Shown here: positions 9,460 to 20,935 of the stretch, in pieces
How positions within the stretch are numbered: the stretch's first letter is position 1
Layout of the letters: each line of letters opens with the position of its first letter
NCBI GenBank assembly: GCA_002812745.2
Contig: NCSJ02000489.1
Span: forward strand, 1 to 23,449
DNA: 23,449 nt
Direction of reading: 5' to 3'
DNA from: Scytalidium lignicola
Taxonomy: Eukaryota; Ascomycota; Leotiomycetes
Made by a program: the position numbers and the translations under genes
Notes under the pieces: generated by a model
The model's database searches: none
The model's input: only the letters and a program-made list of their open reading frames with translations
What the model was told of the DNA's origin: nothing

Positions 9460-10253
9460 ATGAAATTGGAGAGGTGCCGGCGTGATATTGGAAGGGGGAG
9501 GGTACAAGTAAAACACGACGGCCAGCACAGGCACCACCGAATGGCGCTGGACAACCGACAACTGACTCTCTGAAACGGATGTTTGATACTGGGTGATGTC
9601 GCCGAATGGGTGGAGTGAGGATGAGGGGCCGTTTTTGCCGCCAGAGCTGTGCATAAAAGCTCGCACCACAGCTTCGGGTCTTGGGTAAGCCGGTTCTACC
9701 AACGACCCTTATCTGCTTTCTTTCCAGCTCTCGGGAGGCTCTCGGTGGTCCATATGAGATAATTTAATTTCGCTGCTTGTCGAGACCAGGAGCTGCGCCT
9801 CCATGCTCTGCGCGTCCGATCTGTCACTGGTGGCAAAACAGCAATGAATAATCACGTGCATTTTCGCTTCCCGCTAACGTCATATTCTCCCTTGTCGCGA
9901 CGATGCCCATTTCGAGTAGTTTTGCCAACATCTTCCGTCCCCTAATTAACCACACTAGCATCTGTTGGCCAGAACACCAACCCCACCGGCGTTCGTCTGG
10001 AGTTAACCCTCCTCCTATTTCTAGGGCATTAATCCAATTCTTTGATAATATCTGTTGCATCTTCATAAAAAGCTTTTGCATGTTGCGAATTTGGTAACAG
10101 GCATCGGTGCGGCGCCTTTGTCTTGGACATTGCCCTCTTGTGACTTGCTGAACACCGTGGCTGTTGCTGTGCGTACAACATCTCCGACAAACCCAAGCTC
10201 CTACAGATCTAACATGACGCAGTATCGTGAATCCTCGGGGGCCAACATTCAAC
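9460..10253. promoter_or_regulatory. Intergenic region: LSM7 3' end and OSH promoter/leader
   Basis: No gene can be supported in these 794 bases. A 167-codon minus-strand frame (9824-10327) crosses the OSH start and first intron and is treated as accidental. The right part should be the OSH promoter and 5' leader. It contains ATCACGTG at 9851 and a short upstream frame at 10214-10261. Confidence 0.5.
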
Positions 10254-10261
10254 ATGACTGA
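10214..10261 (+). promoter_or_regulatory. Upstream ORF overlapping the OSH start codon
   Basis: An ATG at 10214 opens a 15-codon frame that stops with TGA at 10259-10261, overlapping the OSH ATG (10254) in another frame. If the leader extends past 10214, ribosomes starting there would pass the main ATG. Another ATG at 10055 lies in the same frame. The transcription start is unknown. Confidence 0.4.
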
Positions 10262-13200
10262 GCACGGCGAACAGTACGTCCAAAATTCCTTCATTTGCGA
10301 CTTTGCCCCCCCGCACTCCCTCCCCAAAAATACATCGAGAGCTTTTTGAGCTTATCTCCAAGAATAATATAAGGGGATGAATAATTAATGATCGGCTTAG
10401 TCATAAACGGTCCAAATCATCCGCCATCTCTTTGTTGCGACGAAGAGATACTCGAGATGACGACAATGGTTCAGAAGAAAGTTCCATAGCAGGTTCGCAA
10501 TCGGCGTCGATCTCGCGTCAGCAATCCTATAGCCACGTCTCAAAGCTCTCCGCCAGCAGCGTCTCACTTATGCGATCGATATCTGGCAATACGCAAACTC
10601 AAACGCAGACTCCAACTCCGAAAAATAGCAGCTCCTCGATTCCACTCCCAGAAAAACCTGTGTCGATTGAACAATCAGTACGAAAGTTTCGGATATTTGA
10701 GGCACTGCGAAATGGAGATACGGCGTCGATATCAAAGGCCATTAGAGAGTTGCAGGCAAGCAGTGCTGGTGCTACCGGTTTATCAGGTTCCGCAGCCCTA
10801 GAAGACACCACCATCCTTCATTTAGCGATTCAATGCGCTGAAATGCCCGTTGTCGAATATGTTCTCTCAGATGGGGCTGGAACAATCGATATCAACGCCC
10901 GAGATAAGGATGGAAACACTCCTCTCCATGTCGCTGCCATGCAAGGCCGAAGTCACATAGTGCGTCTGCTGCTGGAACAGCCCGAGATCAACGACTCAAT
11001 CGCCAATTATCAAGGTCGATTGCCACTTGATCTTGCAAGAACGCCCGACATCTTTCAGCAACTTCAACTATCTCGATCCATATTCGTTGACCAAAAAGTA
11101 AAGGAAGTGCAGGATTTGGTGGCCTATGGTGACTACAAGAGGCTTGGAGAACTCTTAGAAGAGCCACGTGTGAAAACAGTTCTTGATATTAACTCCGGGG
11201 AATTTGCATCCGACGCTGCTACTGTTCAATCTGGTGGAACACTACTCCACGAAGCTGCGAGAAGGCGTAATACGAAGCTCATTCAAGTCTTATTGCTACA
11301 CGGAGCTGATCCCTTCCGTCGAGATCGAAAGGGTAAGCTGCCGCAGGATGTCACCAAGGACGAGCATACCAGAGCGATGTTGAAACGTTCGCCGGCAGCT
11401 GTAGCAGCGCAACGTGGCATACAAGAAAAGGCAGTTCTAGGGAATGTCACTCAAAGTGCTCTTAACAATGCACTTGGCGATCCACTTGTTGGAAAAGAGG
11501 GTCGCGAAATGAAGGGTTACCTGAAGAAATGGACAAACTACAGGAAAGGTTATCAACTACGATGGTTCGTGCTGGAAGATGGTGTTCTCAGCTACTACAA
11601 GCACCAAGATGATGCTGGATCGGCATGCCGAGGGGCAATTAACATGCGTATTGCCAAACTCAGTATGGATCCAACGGAAAAGCAAAAGTTCGAGATACTC
11701 GGAAAGTCATCTGTGAAATATCACCTCAAAGCAAATCATGAAGTGGAAGCGAAGCGATGGTTTTGGGCCTTAAATAACTCCATACAATGGTCTAAGGATC
11801 AAGCTAAGGAAGAAGACAAACAAAGAGCAAAAAGCGCAGAAATGTTAAGACAGGCCAAGGCAGAGCTTACCGTAGGTAGTTATGGAAAGGAGACTGCACC
11901 AACTGAACACTCTGGTGATACTGCCAGCTTTAATGAGGGTAGTCGAAGTGGTAACCAAGGGAGGTTGACACCACAATCGGCACATGGAAGAACCCCTTCA
12001 CAGAAGGTGGCCTTTGCCCCTGGAGGCGCTGAAGATGAAGAAACCACAGCCTTTGGTTCATATGAGCTAAGCTCCCAGGGAGATCTCAGCAGAATGCCCA
12101 CAAATAATGGCACTGCACCGACCGAGGGTGATTATGACGATGAAGACTACGGCGATGATTCAAGCGAGCGGGATGCACCTGCAAGTAAAGACGCTTTCGA
12201 CATCACTGCACAATCTGCCAAGATGCAACTCGAGGTGCTAAGCCAAGTTCATAACGCTGTTCAGGCTGAACTAACTAGAAATCCCAACCTCACTGTTTCG
12301 GAGCCCATTGCCGCAGAAGCTATTTCCACGTTCGACTCATCTATCCACAATCTGAAGGTTCTACTTGGGGATCTGCTCAAGATCTCCAAGGATCGAGACG
12401 CATACTGGCAGTATCGTCTAGATAGAGAAGCTGACATGAGGCGCATGTGGGAAGATAGCATGGCACAAGTGGCGCATGAACAGGAGCTTCTGGAGGCTAA
12501 GGTTGGCGAGTCAGAACTGAAGAGAAAACTCACGAAAAGGGCCCTCCGGGAAGTTATAGATGGAAATGTGATTGTCAGTCAATCTGACAGCAGAGGCGAA
12601 CAAACTTCTACAGAGCTAGAGTTTACGGATGCTGCAGAAACTGCTAATGTCGAGGGTGCTAGCGCAACGCTGTTGAGGCCGAAATCGACGTTAGGCTCAA
12701 TTCGAAGGAAGTCCATTCTCACTGAAATTACGAATCTGTCTGACACAGAATCGGAGGAAGAAGATGAGTTCTTTGACGCAGTAGATGCTGGAGAAGTAGA
12801 ACTCGCACCAATGCCACTACAAAAGGATAGTGAAACCAAACAAGAGATAGTGGAATATGATGGGCTAGAGCTCTGTTCCTCATTCCGTGGATACGAGGAT
12901 GGTATCCGTAAGAGGCTGAAGATGGATGCCGATGACAGGCCAAAGATTTCACTATGGGTAAGTCGTATTTTAATTGTTAACAATACTCCTATGTACTAAT
13001 GAATCATTCAGAGTATCCTAAAATCAATGATCGGAAAAGATATGACAAAAATGACACTACCTGTATCATTTAACGAGCCTACATCGTTACTTCAGCGATG
13101 TGCAGAAGATATGGAATATGCGGATCTGCTAGATATCGCTGCTCAGAGATCCGATCCTTGTGAACGAATGGTCTACGTTGCAGCGTTTGCAGCAAGTGAG

Positions 13201-14181
13201 TATGCCTCCACCATTGGCCGAGTAGCTAAGCCTTTCAATCCTCTGCTGGGTGAGACCTTCGAATATGCAAGGCCAGATAAACAATACCGATTCTTCATTG
13301 AACAAGTCAGTCATCATCCGCCAATAGGCGCTGCATGGGCTGAGTCACCTCGTTGGACATACTATGGTGAATCGGCAGTAAAGTCTAAGTTCTATGGCAA
13401 ATCCTTCGATATCAACCCTCTAGGAACCTGGTTCCTCAAGCTTCGTCCAGTTAATGGTGGCAAGGAAGAACTTTATACCTGGAAGAAGGTTACTTCCTCC
13501 GTCATTGGCATCATCACTGGATCACCCACTGTAGACAACTATGGACCGATGGAGATCAAGAACTGGACAACTGGGGAAGTGTGCAATCTTGATTTCAAGG
13601 CGCGAGGATGGAAAGCCTCTAGTGCTTATCAGATTACGGGTCGTATCAATGACGCCAATGGTCGGCCAAGATTTAGCATTGGCGGACGATGGAATAGCAA
13701 GATATATGCACGCTTCACTCCTGGTTACGAAGCACCGGTTGAAGAACCGCAGCTGGGTCAGCGAGCCAATACTCTTAGCGAAACAAACAATCAACAGGCT
13801 TTCCTAGTCTGGGAAGCCAATCCCCGTCCATCTGGCATTCCATTCAACCTTACACCCTTCGTTGTCACGCTGAATGATATAAATGACACCCTTAGACAGT
13901 GGCTAGCACCAACGGATACGAGATTACGACCTGACCAACGGGCAATGGAAGACGGAGAATACGACTTTGCTGCAACAGAGAAGAACCGTGTGGAGGAGAA
14001 GCAGAGAGCTAAACGGCGAGAAAGGGAAGCAAAAGGAGAAGAATTCCAGGCACGTTGGTTTAGTAAAGCAAAAGATGCTATAACGGGCGAGATGTATTGG
14101 CAGTTCAATGGCCAGTATTGGAAGGAGAGGGAGAAGGCGCTCAACGGCGAGGCGTGGAAGGATGTTGAGAGCATCTTTTAG
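10254..14181 (+). CDS. Oxysterol-binding protein homologue, Osh1/Osh2 type
   Basis: Exons 10254-10273 (20 bases), 10401-12957 and 13012-14181 give 1,248 residues. The long second frame has no ATG near its start; the small first exon supplies MTEHGEH and joins in phase through GTACGT...CTTAG. Domains in order: ankyrin repeats at about 143-225 ([20 protein letters not shown]) and 285-325 ([13 protein letters not shown]); a PH domain at about 377-470 ([20 protein letters not shown]...); an acidic, Ser-rich linker; a FFAT motif at 796-802 (EFFDAVD, preceded by SEEED) expected to bind ER VAP/Scs2 proteins; and the sterol-binding ORD from about 850, with the family signature EQVSHHPP from 956. Such proteins exchange sterol and phosphoinositide at ER contacts with Golgi, vacuole or plasma membrane. 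The exact Osh number cannot be fixed here. The gene converges on the thioesterase gene. Confidence 0.95.
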
Positions 14182-14569
14182 TGTGGGTTAATGCCAAAGC
14201 CTCTGGAATACGTACAGTACATTATTCTTGTAGTATTTACCCTTTATGCAAATATATATCCATTAACTGAACATGCTGTCATAACTTGTGAGGGCGAATC
14301 GAAACATGGAATGTTCATTTGATTTTAGTATCACCTAATGTGGCTTGTCGGGTTGGTGTCTATTATTACAATAAATATGAAAGCTGTATCCCTAAGAGGG
14401 TTAAATAACACAACAAGAGTTGAACGTAGTTGTAAGGTTACAAAGATAAATCAACTGTCTATTACTACATTAAAACCCCACATTACGGTATAAACAATTG
14501 TACTCCGCTCTATCAGCCAGTATCGTATATGTATTGTATATGAGCCTAAACTCCTATCATAAGGAAGCA
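14182..14569. other. Convergent 3' region between OSH and thioesterase genes
   Basis: The 388 bases between two facing stop codons are AT-rich and contain AATAAA-like sequence (aataaatatg near 14370). No gene is seen. Both 3' UTRs must fit here and may overlap. Confidence 0.6.
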
Positions 14570-15842
14570 TTATAACTTTGATTTCGAAGATGAAACACCC
14601 TCATCAGCTTTCAGCCTGACCAAGCCCTGTACTCGTATTGGCTGATTAGCACTGTGGCAAAGGCAAAAATAAAAGGAAAAAAGGAAGAAAAAAGGGGGAG
14701 AGTAAGATTGACAGATAGAAAATTGGAACATTCATACCTCCTGAACACAAGTAGCAATCAGAGTTCCATCCTTTGAAAACATATGCTGAAATACCAATCC
14801 CCGTCCATCCCCAGACCAAGGGCTCTCCATCTCCGTAAACATCCACTCATCAGCCCGAAAACTCCTCGGTTCATGGAAGTAAATCGTATGATCCAAAGAA
14901 ACCATCATCCCAACCTGCGGTCTCTCTGCTTTGTTATCTGGATCCTCGCCCACGCCTTCAATCTCCTTCATCCGCTTGATATACCGCGCCTTGTCCTCCT
15001 CGGACACGTCGGTAAGCTTATCTGCTATCTCCTTGCTCACATGTCCCCATCGCCAGAGCCCGTGAATCCTCGACACGGTCCCGATGAAGTAACTATCAGA
15101 CATGTACGCCAGCGCGGAGAGATGCGCCTGATGACCACCTTCATCACTGATCCTGCCCCGCGCGCGAATCCACTGTCTCGTCTTCTTCTCATGCGGAAAT
15201 GCCGAGGTGGCATTCAAGATCTCAATGCGCTGGGTCTCAAACGGCGAGTTCCCAAACGCAGCCCGCTCCACCTTGACTTGCTCTGGCGGCGGCTCCACAG
15301 GCAGCCGGATCTTCTCCGGTAACGGCACGGCGTGGTAAATGGTCGTGGGTCCAGCGCTGTTCTCGCGCACAAAGGATAGCGTCGTGGTGAAGATGCATTT
15401 GCCACGCTGACGCGCCTGCACAGTGCGTGTGGCAAAGGACTTGCCTTCACGGACGTGCTCAACATGGTACAGGATGGGGATCTCTGAGTCGCCGGCTAGC
15501 ACGAAGTAGCAATGCATGCTGTGGACAGTGAAGTTAGACGGGACGGTGCGCTGGGCTGCTGAGAGACATTGAGCTATCACTGCGCCACCGAAGATTCCTC
15601 GTGCTCCTGGTGGATGCCATAGTGCGCGGGTATTAGTGTAGATGTCCTAGATTGAGGAGAGAGAAGAGGAAAAGTGTTAGCTGAGAGAGAAAGGACTACA
15701 TGCTGCTTTGTGCTGTATTTCGTTTTTTGTTGAGACTTACAGGTCCAATATCAGTCAATGCGGTCAAATCCAGTACATTTTCAATGGCAGACTTGGACGG
15801 GTCTACTGGTGGTGGTTTTACCAGTGTAGGACGATTAGCCAT
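14570..15842 (-). CDS. Peroxisomal acyl-CoA thioesterase II (TesB/ACOT8 family)
   Basis: Exons 15842-15741, 15646-14738 and 14626-14570 give 355 residues. The enzyme hydrolyses fatty acyl-CoA to free acid and CoA and has a double hot-dog fold. Seen: an N-terminal hot-dog (ARGIFGGAVIAQCLSAAQRT, VHSMHCYFVLAGDSEIPILY, GKSFATRTVQARQRGKCIF) and a C-terminal one (MMVSLDHTIYFHEPRSFRAD, MESPWSGDGRGLV, DGTLIATCVQEGLVRLK). By comparison with E. coli TesB, D286 and Q336 would be catalytic residues. The last exon is only 57 bases: the frame of exon 2 would otherwise stop at CVQEV*, but splicing GAG|GTATGA to ACAG|GGC (branch site TGCTAAT) restores QEGLVRLK and ends in SKL, a canonical PTS1 peroxisomal signal. 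A link to beta-oxidation is inferred from family and signal. Confidence 0.93.
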
Positions 15843-16393
15843 AGTTGTCTTAAGGAAGTATTATTAGTGTTTATTGCCCCCCGCGCAAACCGAAAGAGTT
15901 ACCCAAATGATGGGCGTCAGGGCGTCTAAAAGAATTGAAAGAACTCTGGGATGGAAAGGTAAGAGAGTAAATATCACTACAACAAAATCTCGAAAGGAAA
16001 TGAGTTTAAGGAAAGGATGATAAAGGGTTAGAAAACAAAGTTTCACACTTTCAACCATTTCCCCGAGACCCCAGATTGCCTCGGCTCCAGGTAAACGGGC
16101 CAAGGTTTGTCCGTCTCCGTCATCCGCGGAGAGATTCATATCACATGGCAGCAAGTTAGATTCCCTCCCCCCTTTTTTCACAACATTTACGAGAAATCCC
16201 ACCAAAATAGGTCATAGATCTCTTACTAGACTAAAACATTGTGATTAAGTAGAAGAACTTTTTTTTTTNGGCTTGGATTCTCTTTACATACATACACTCA
16301 AAACCCAGCAAACAAAAACTTTCAACACCAGCACTTCGTACACGATTAGTTCCAGCCAACTAAGCACATAACCGCAACAAGCCATCCAAGCAA

Positions 16394-16424
<31 letters not shown>

Positions 16425-17216
16425 CCTGATTGATCAAAGACCCTTTTCATTATTATGTCCACTAAAACCAGGAATTCAATTTTCACTACTAAGGGGAAAA
16501 TGAATGTTTAAGAGAGCAAATAAGCAAAAACACAAAAAGCAGAAAGCCAACACAAACAAAACTCAGATATATCAACAACAAAAAAAAGAGGAAAACACTT
16601 CAAATGTCAAAACAAAACAAAACAAGCAAAAAACTCCCCCTAACACCAGATGTGAGTGCCGTGAGGCTTCCATCCTATCTAGTTCTTTTGACTCCTTGCC
16701 GATATGATGCCCCCCACCCCTTTGCCTTTGCTTTCCCATGTTAATTTTTTGTGGCCCTTTCATCTCATCGTTTATCCCAATAATGTGTGCTTGCGCATTT
16801 CGTGACCAAACCAACCACCCACTTAAGGATTACCAGAAAATGTGCCCATTCTTTTTTTTTTTGAGATCAAAGTACCCTCCCTCAGAACAATCCCAAGCCG
16901 AAATCACCCTTGAGAAATGGGGTAAGAAAGGAAAAGGACTGAAAACAAAATACAACTTGATCAACACATGGGGTGCGATAGCAAATACCGTTTACGTATC
17001 CAGCCAGCTGGGTGCTAAAAATGCCACGCGAAAAGGAAAAGCCCTCCCCGGAAATCCACATGAAGAAACCCCCAATTTTTCAGATGCAGAAACATCCACC
17101 CACCCCATATCCTATATATGTATATTTTTGTAACTCCTTCGAAAAGACGAATACATCAACCCTAAAAGGCCACCCCCCCCCCCNTTGGGTCCTTGAGAAA
17201 TCGGGTTAAAGGAAAA
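15843..17216. other. Spacer: thioesterase promoter and 3' side of Zn2Cys6 regulator
   Basis: No gene can be supported in these 1,374 bases. The left part is the expected promoter of the thioesterase gene, and the right end should hold the 3' UTR of the regulator. The middle has an (AG)n run, A-rich and Lys/Gln-coding low-complexity sequence, and two unresolved bases at homopolymers: N at 16269 after T's and N at 17184 after a long C run. Confidence 0.6.
16402..16424. repeat. (AG)n microsatellite
   Basis: Twenty-three bases of uninterrupted AG dinucleotide, preceded by a shorter AG run. Confidence 0.9.
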
Positions 17217-18499
17217 CTAGCTCTTGCGATCTAACCGCCCGAGCATGCTTCTGTCGATTTCAGTATCTGGACGCCTCTCCATAATACTGCCCAGCGACAT
17301 TGGATCGGATCGATCGCCAGGGCTGGAGCGTGGCGGTGGGGTTCGTGACATCGAAGGTAAGCCAGGCTGAGAGGGAGGCTGAAGATTCGAGATGGAGGAA
17401 GTGGAGGAACCAGGTGAGTAGTTTGAACCTCCTGCACCACTGGTGGGCGTCACTGGGGGTAGTCTAAGGTCATCCTCGACCGCAGTTCGGCGTGGGGCGC
17501 TGTCAGCTCGTTGATAGCCAGGTTGCCCTGGAATAGGAGGTGGGAGGATCGAAGGATGTGGATCTTGTTGTGGTCGCTTGCGATCAATAGCGCGGTCATC
17601 AAATGAGCCGTAGGAGCTTGTTGGTGATGGTACGGGGTAGTCATTGTAAGGCGAAGCTGCTTGAGGGGGGACAGGTCCTAGGGGTTGGCCGTGAGCACCA
17701 AATAGCTGCGTTGGTTGTGGATAGGCCATCGGGCGAGGACGGCCATCGGGACCAACACCCATGTTCCGCATGTTTGGATACACGGCATGAGCTGGAACAA
17801 AAGCCTGAGCCTGAGACGACACTGGAGTGAAAATACATTCTTGCTGGAAGCGCTGGCAATTCGAGCATCTGCCTTCCGGATTCTGGTCGAAGCCTGAGCA
17901 ACGAATCTGTGGATCATGTTAGCAGGACCATTCCTAGAAGTCGTATGGTTTATTTATGGCCAGTGCGTAATCAATCTGATTTATGGGCGTTGTTGTAGAG
18001 GGCAAAATGGTGCAGTAGCATCAGAAATTGTAAGATATTTTCCGTTGCCAGACCTTTCTTAATGCCACTTTTTCCATTTGCGATCAAATCAAGGGAGGGA
18101 GAGAAGGGGAGAAATCGCTTGCTCACCTTGCGTCTTCTGCAGTATCTACACGCAATGGCAGTTCTCTGTCGGGGAGCAGATTGGCTGAAAGCCATATGTT
18201 GTGGACCACCTCTGCCATAGTCCTGTGGGTAGCCTCTGTCATCTCTGTATGCTCCTGGGGGTGGTTCTCGGTAAGGTTGCTGTTGGTAGGCTCTTGGGTC
18301 AGGAGCGTAGCCGTTGGGCACACCGTACGGAGAAATAGATGGAAGCGTCACATTTCCCGGAGTAGACGGGATGCGCTGGTGATGATATGCTCTGGCACGA
18401 TCGTCTTCCTCTCCGGGTGGAGGAGGGTACTGAGATTCGACGTAATCGCGCGAGTCTCGCGGAGGTGGATATCCCCCGCNTATGGTCCTGATACGCCAT
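17217..18499 (-). CDS. Zn2Cys6 transcription factor, small proline-rich type
   Basis: Exon 1 is 18499-18127 and exon 2 is 17906-17217, with a 220-base intron (GTGAGC...TGCTAAC...CACAG). The N at 18480 sits in exon 1; leaving that one position out makes exon 1 exactly 124 codons and keeps the frame (MAYQDH then GGYPPPRDS), giving 353 residues. The first 110 residues are disordered and rich in Pro, Tyr and Arg. Residues 117-148 are the binuclear cluster: CRYCRRRK|IRCSGF...CSNCQRFQQEC (C117, C120, C127, C138, C141, C148). The intron falls inside the cluster after CRRRK. The tail (FVPAHAVYPNM..., AYPQPTQLFGAHGQPLG) is Pro/Ser-rich, and no fungal middle-homology domain is visible. It is a likely nuclear DNA-binding regulator; targets are unknown and I cannot name it. 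An unusually long gene-free region lies upstream. Confidence 0.88.
18480..18480. other. Unresolved base inside coding exon
   Basis: A single N interrupts exon 1 of the Zn2Cys6 regulator. Translation across it as one base shifts the frame; omitting it gives a clean 124-codon exon. It therefore looks like an assembly or consensus artefact, not a mutation. Confidence 0.75.
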
Positions 18500-19213
18500 T
18501 TGAGTCGGATAGATAGCCACGGTGAAGGCTGTGACGTGATTCGAGGGGTAAGATGAGATGATTCCTTCGCTCTGCGCAAAGGAGAGATCGATGTGATTTA
18601 GGAAACTTTTCGGTGACCGAAAGTGAAGTTTCACAAGCGGCGAGTTCGATTGGAGTCGCAGGGAACTATTAACTGCGCTTGATTTGGTGTCTCCTTGTTG
18701 TTTTTCGACCAAATCCTCTATCGAAATTCAAAAGGGAAGAGAAAACGTGTAGTGATTTCACGAGATTTGAAGTGGCTGCCAACGGAAAAGGAAGCGTAAG
18801 TTCCGTCGTCGCTCTTACTTCGTGTTCCAAATACAGCTGGAGCGCGAGAAGAGAGATTCAGGGATGGTATTCGCCCGAACACAATGGACGACAATTTAGC
18901 AGGCCGTCGAAAGGTGACTGTTTTTTTGTTGTGGCCGTGAAAGGGCAGTTCAAACAACAGAATACTGTGTTCGGTTTCGTGGTATAGAGGGGTTGTGAAG
19001 TGAAGAGAGAGGCTGCAACTCGCAGGGTTCGTTGCCTAGAAACCTGAGGTTGGAAGAATGGAAACCCTTTGCTAGCCGGAAGAAGCCGCCCAAGGGAGAT
19101 TGGAGATAATGAACCCACGTCCAACCAATCTCACCCAACTTGTCGCGATCAGGTAAGATCTGAGAAGGAGCGAGCCACGCACTGTCAAGGTGAGGATTTG
19201 ACAAGGTGGTGGT

Positions 19214-19248
19214 GGGTAGTGGGTAGTGGATAGTGGATAGTGGGTAGT
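19214..19248. repeat. 7-base minisatellite, five copies
   Basis: Five perfectly phased units of GGGTAGT or GGATAGT. Confidence 0.9.
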
Positions 19249-19337
19249 TTGGTGGTGGAAGAGGAAAAGCAGAGGGAGGCGCACAACAAACCGCGAGGGA
19301 CTTTTAGTTCTCAGGGTGCGAGTTGTGTGAGATGGTG

Positions 19338-19365
19338 TAGTGAGTAGTGAGTAGTGAGTAGTGTG
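19338..19365. repeat. 7-base minisatellite, four copies
   Basis: Three units of TAGTGAG and a fourth TAGTGTG. The unit is a rotation and variant of that at 19214-19248, 90 bases away. Confidence 0.9.
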
Positions 19366-19620
19366 AGAGAGTGTGTTGTGTCGTGGTGGGGTCTTTTTTT
19401 TCCTTCTGGGCTCGCAAAAAAATGGTGTGGTGCGCGCCGGCGCGGAACGGTGATGCAGTGAATTGGTTCTCCCACTACGCTGCTCTTAGTTTTCTGCTGC
19501 TCGATGGTTTCCCGCGAACGAGGGCTTGGCCGGCTGCTGGCTCTCGGGGGCGTTGCTTAGTGTTTGGTCCAGTAAGGGCCACGCAAGACCCAGAATGAGG
19601 TGAGTTGGAAAGGACGATGA

Positions 19621-19668
19621 AAGGATGAAAGGATGCAAGGATGCAAGAATGCAAGAATGGAAGGATGA
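19621..19668. repeat. 8-base minisatellite, six copies
   Basis: Six units of AAGRATGN (AAGGATGA, AAGGATGC, AAGGATGC, AAGAATGC, AAGAATGG, AAGGATGA). Confidence 0.9.
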
Positions 19669-19930
19669 TGATGCTCGTAAAACAATATAAAAATAAAAGT
19701 CTCCGATCTGAGAATTCCGCCGCAGCAGAGGACGAGGGAGATGGGAGCTTGTAAACCACGCAAAATCTCTCGGTGAATCCGGATTGGCAGGCAAAAAATA
19801 AAAACACTGGCTGCTATCAGTCAGAGGTCACGGGGTTGCCGTCGAGGGTTTTCTTGCGTAGATATGTAACTTTAGCGTCAGAGACCGCTTTCGAGTTAGT
19901 CTCTTTTTCCTCTCTTTGCTCTCTGTGCTC

Positions 19931-19974
19931 TGTCTGTCTGTCTGTCTGTCGGTTGGTCTCTCTCTCTCTCTCTC
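19931..19974. repeat. (TGTC)5 followed by (TC)9
   Basis: Five TGTC units at 19931-19950, six other bases, then nine TC units at 19957-19974. On the strand of the regulator this is a GACA and GA tract. Confidence 0.9.
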
Positions 19975-20794
19975 GCTCGCACGCACAAACACAACGAGGG
20001 CCGAGGGGCCGTGTCGTGCCTTCCCTTTCCCTTTCCCGTGCCTGCAAGTCAAATGGGTGTGCAGCAATGAGATCTTGGGGGGGCGCACCGACGAGGGAAG
20101 GTTGGCCTGGTCAGTCTCGTTCAGGGTGGCGCGGGCGGTGGAGGCGGACTTCCTGGCCGTTCAGACTCGGACGCTGCTGCTACGGGCACTGCTTTTACTC
20201 CCTTTCCAGCCGCTACGTACGTCGAGCCCACAAGTTCACGGAACTAGGAGAAGGCCGTGGGAGACTGAACCAAGAGGATGTGGTGAGTGGTGAGTGGCCA
20301 GTCGTCAGTCTTCCGGAAGGGGAGCGGTGATGTGCGCTGAAGCAGACTTGGGCTCGGCTGCTGGACTGGTTGTGACTGGAGCCGACCAGAGAAGCTTGGG
20401 GGTGCTGACTGAGCGCCTCCTGACTGGTGACACACACTGGCACTTACAGGTGATCCCGCCGCGGATAACCTCTGGGATTAGTCTGCAACAGGAGAAGAAG
20501 GCGGAGGAGGCCCAAGAACCCCAAGAGCCCACAAGGTGCTCGAAAGGGGGCTCGCGTAGTCGTTGGTCAGGACCGTAAAGTGTCCAAGTGGTCCAGGTGG
20601 TGGTAAAGTGGTGGGTAATAGTGGTAAAGTAACCGGCGTGCAGGGAACACTATCCCTGGAACCTGCCGCCTCAGCGTGCGTGCCTTAAAAAACTCCACCG
20701 GCACCCAATATGCACACAATACCCGCTCAGGTTCGCCTTCCGCCCGGAAACACGATGGATCAAAGAGTCTCGCCGCTCTCTACTTCCTTACCCT

Positions 20795-20818
20795 ACTTAC
20801 TTGCTTGCTTGCTTACTT
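20795..20818. repeat. Tetranucleotide repeat (ACTT/GCTT)6
   Basis: Six four-base units: ACTT twice, GCTT three times, ACTT once. Confidence 0.85.
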
Positions 20819-20907
20819 AACTAGACGCTTCCAAAACCAAACTCGCCGCAGATCGATCCAACCAAAAGTCGCCTCTCTGGAGATCTGCGACTTCTCTCTT
20901 TCTTTCC

Positions 20908-20935
20908 GTCTGTCTGTCTGTCTTTCTGTCTTTCT
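20908..20935. repeat. (GTCT)n/(TTCT)n tetranucleotide repeat
   Basis: GTCT units, then alternating TTCT and GTCT units, similar to the TGTC tract at 19931. Confidence 0.85.

Noticed and set aside
9509..9526. Likeness to the M13 forward primer site (gtaaaacacgacggccag), suggesting vector contamination
   Set aside because: Two extra bases interrupt the match and no other vector sequence lies around it, so it is probably coincidence.
9824..10327. 167-codon minus-strand frame between LSM7 and the OSH gene
   Set aside because: It crosses the OSH start exon and intron, has no recognisable domain, and its composition is not convincing.
12579..12983. Ser-rich 134-codon minus-strand frame
   Set aside because: It is the antisense shadow of the acidic linker of the OSH gene.
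16504..16707. 67-codon Lys/Gln/Asn-rich frame
   Set aside because: It reflects A-rich simple sequence, with no domain and no splice context.
18630..18665. tRNA-like B-box (GAGTTCGATTGG)
   Set aside because: No A-box, paired arms or cloverleaf could be built around it.
19773..20330. 185-codon plus-strand frame
   Set aside because: It is driven by TGTC/TC repeats (Ser/Leu/Val runs) and has overlapping open frames on both strands, so it is low-complexity chance coding.
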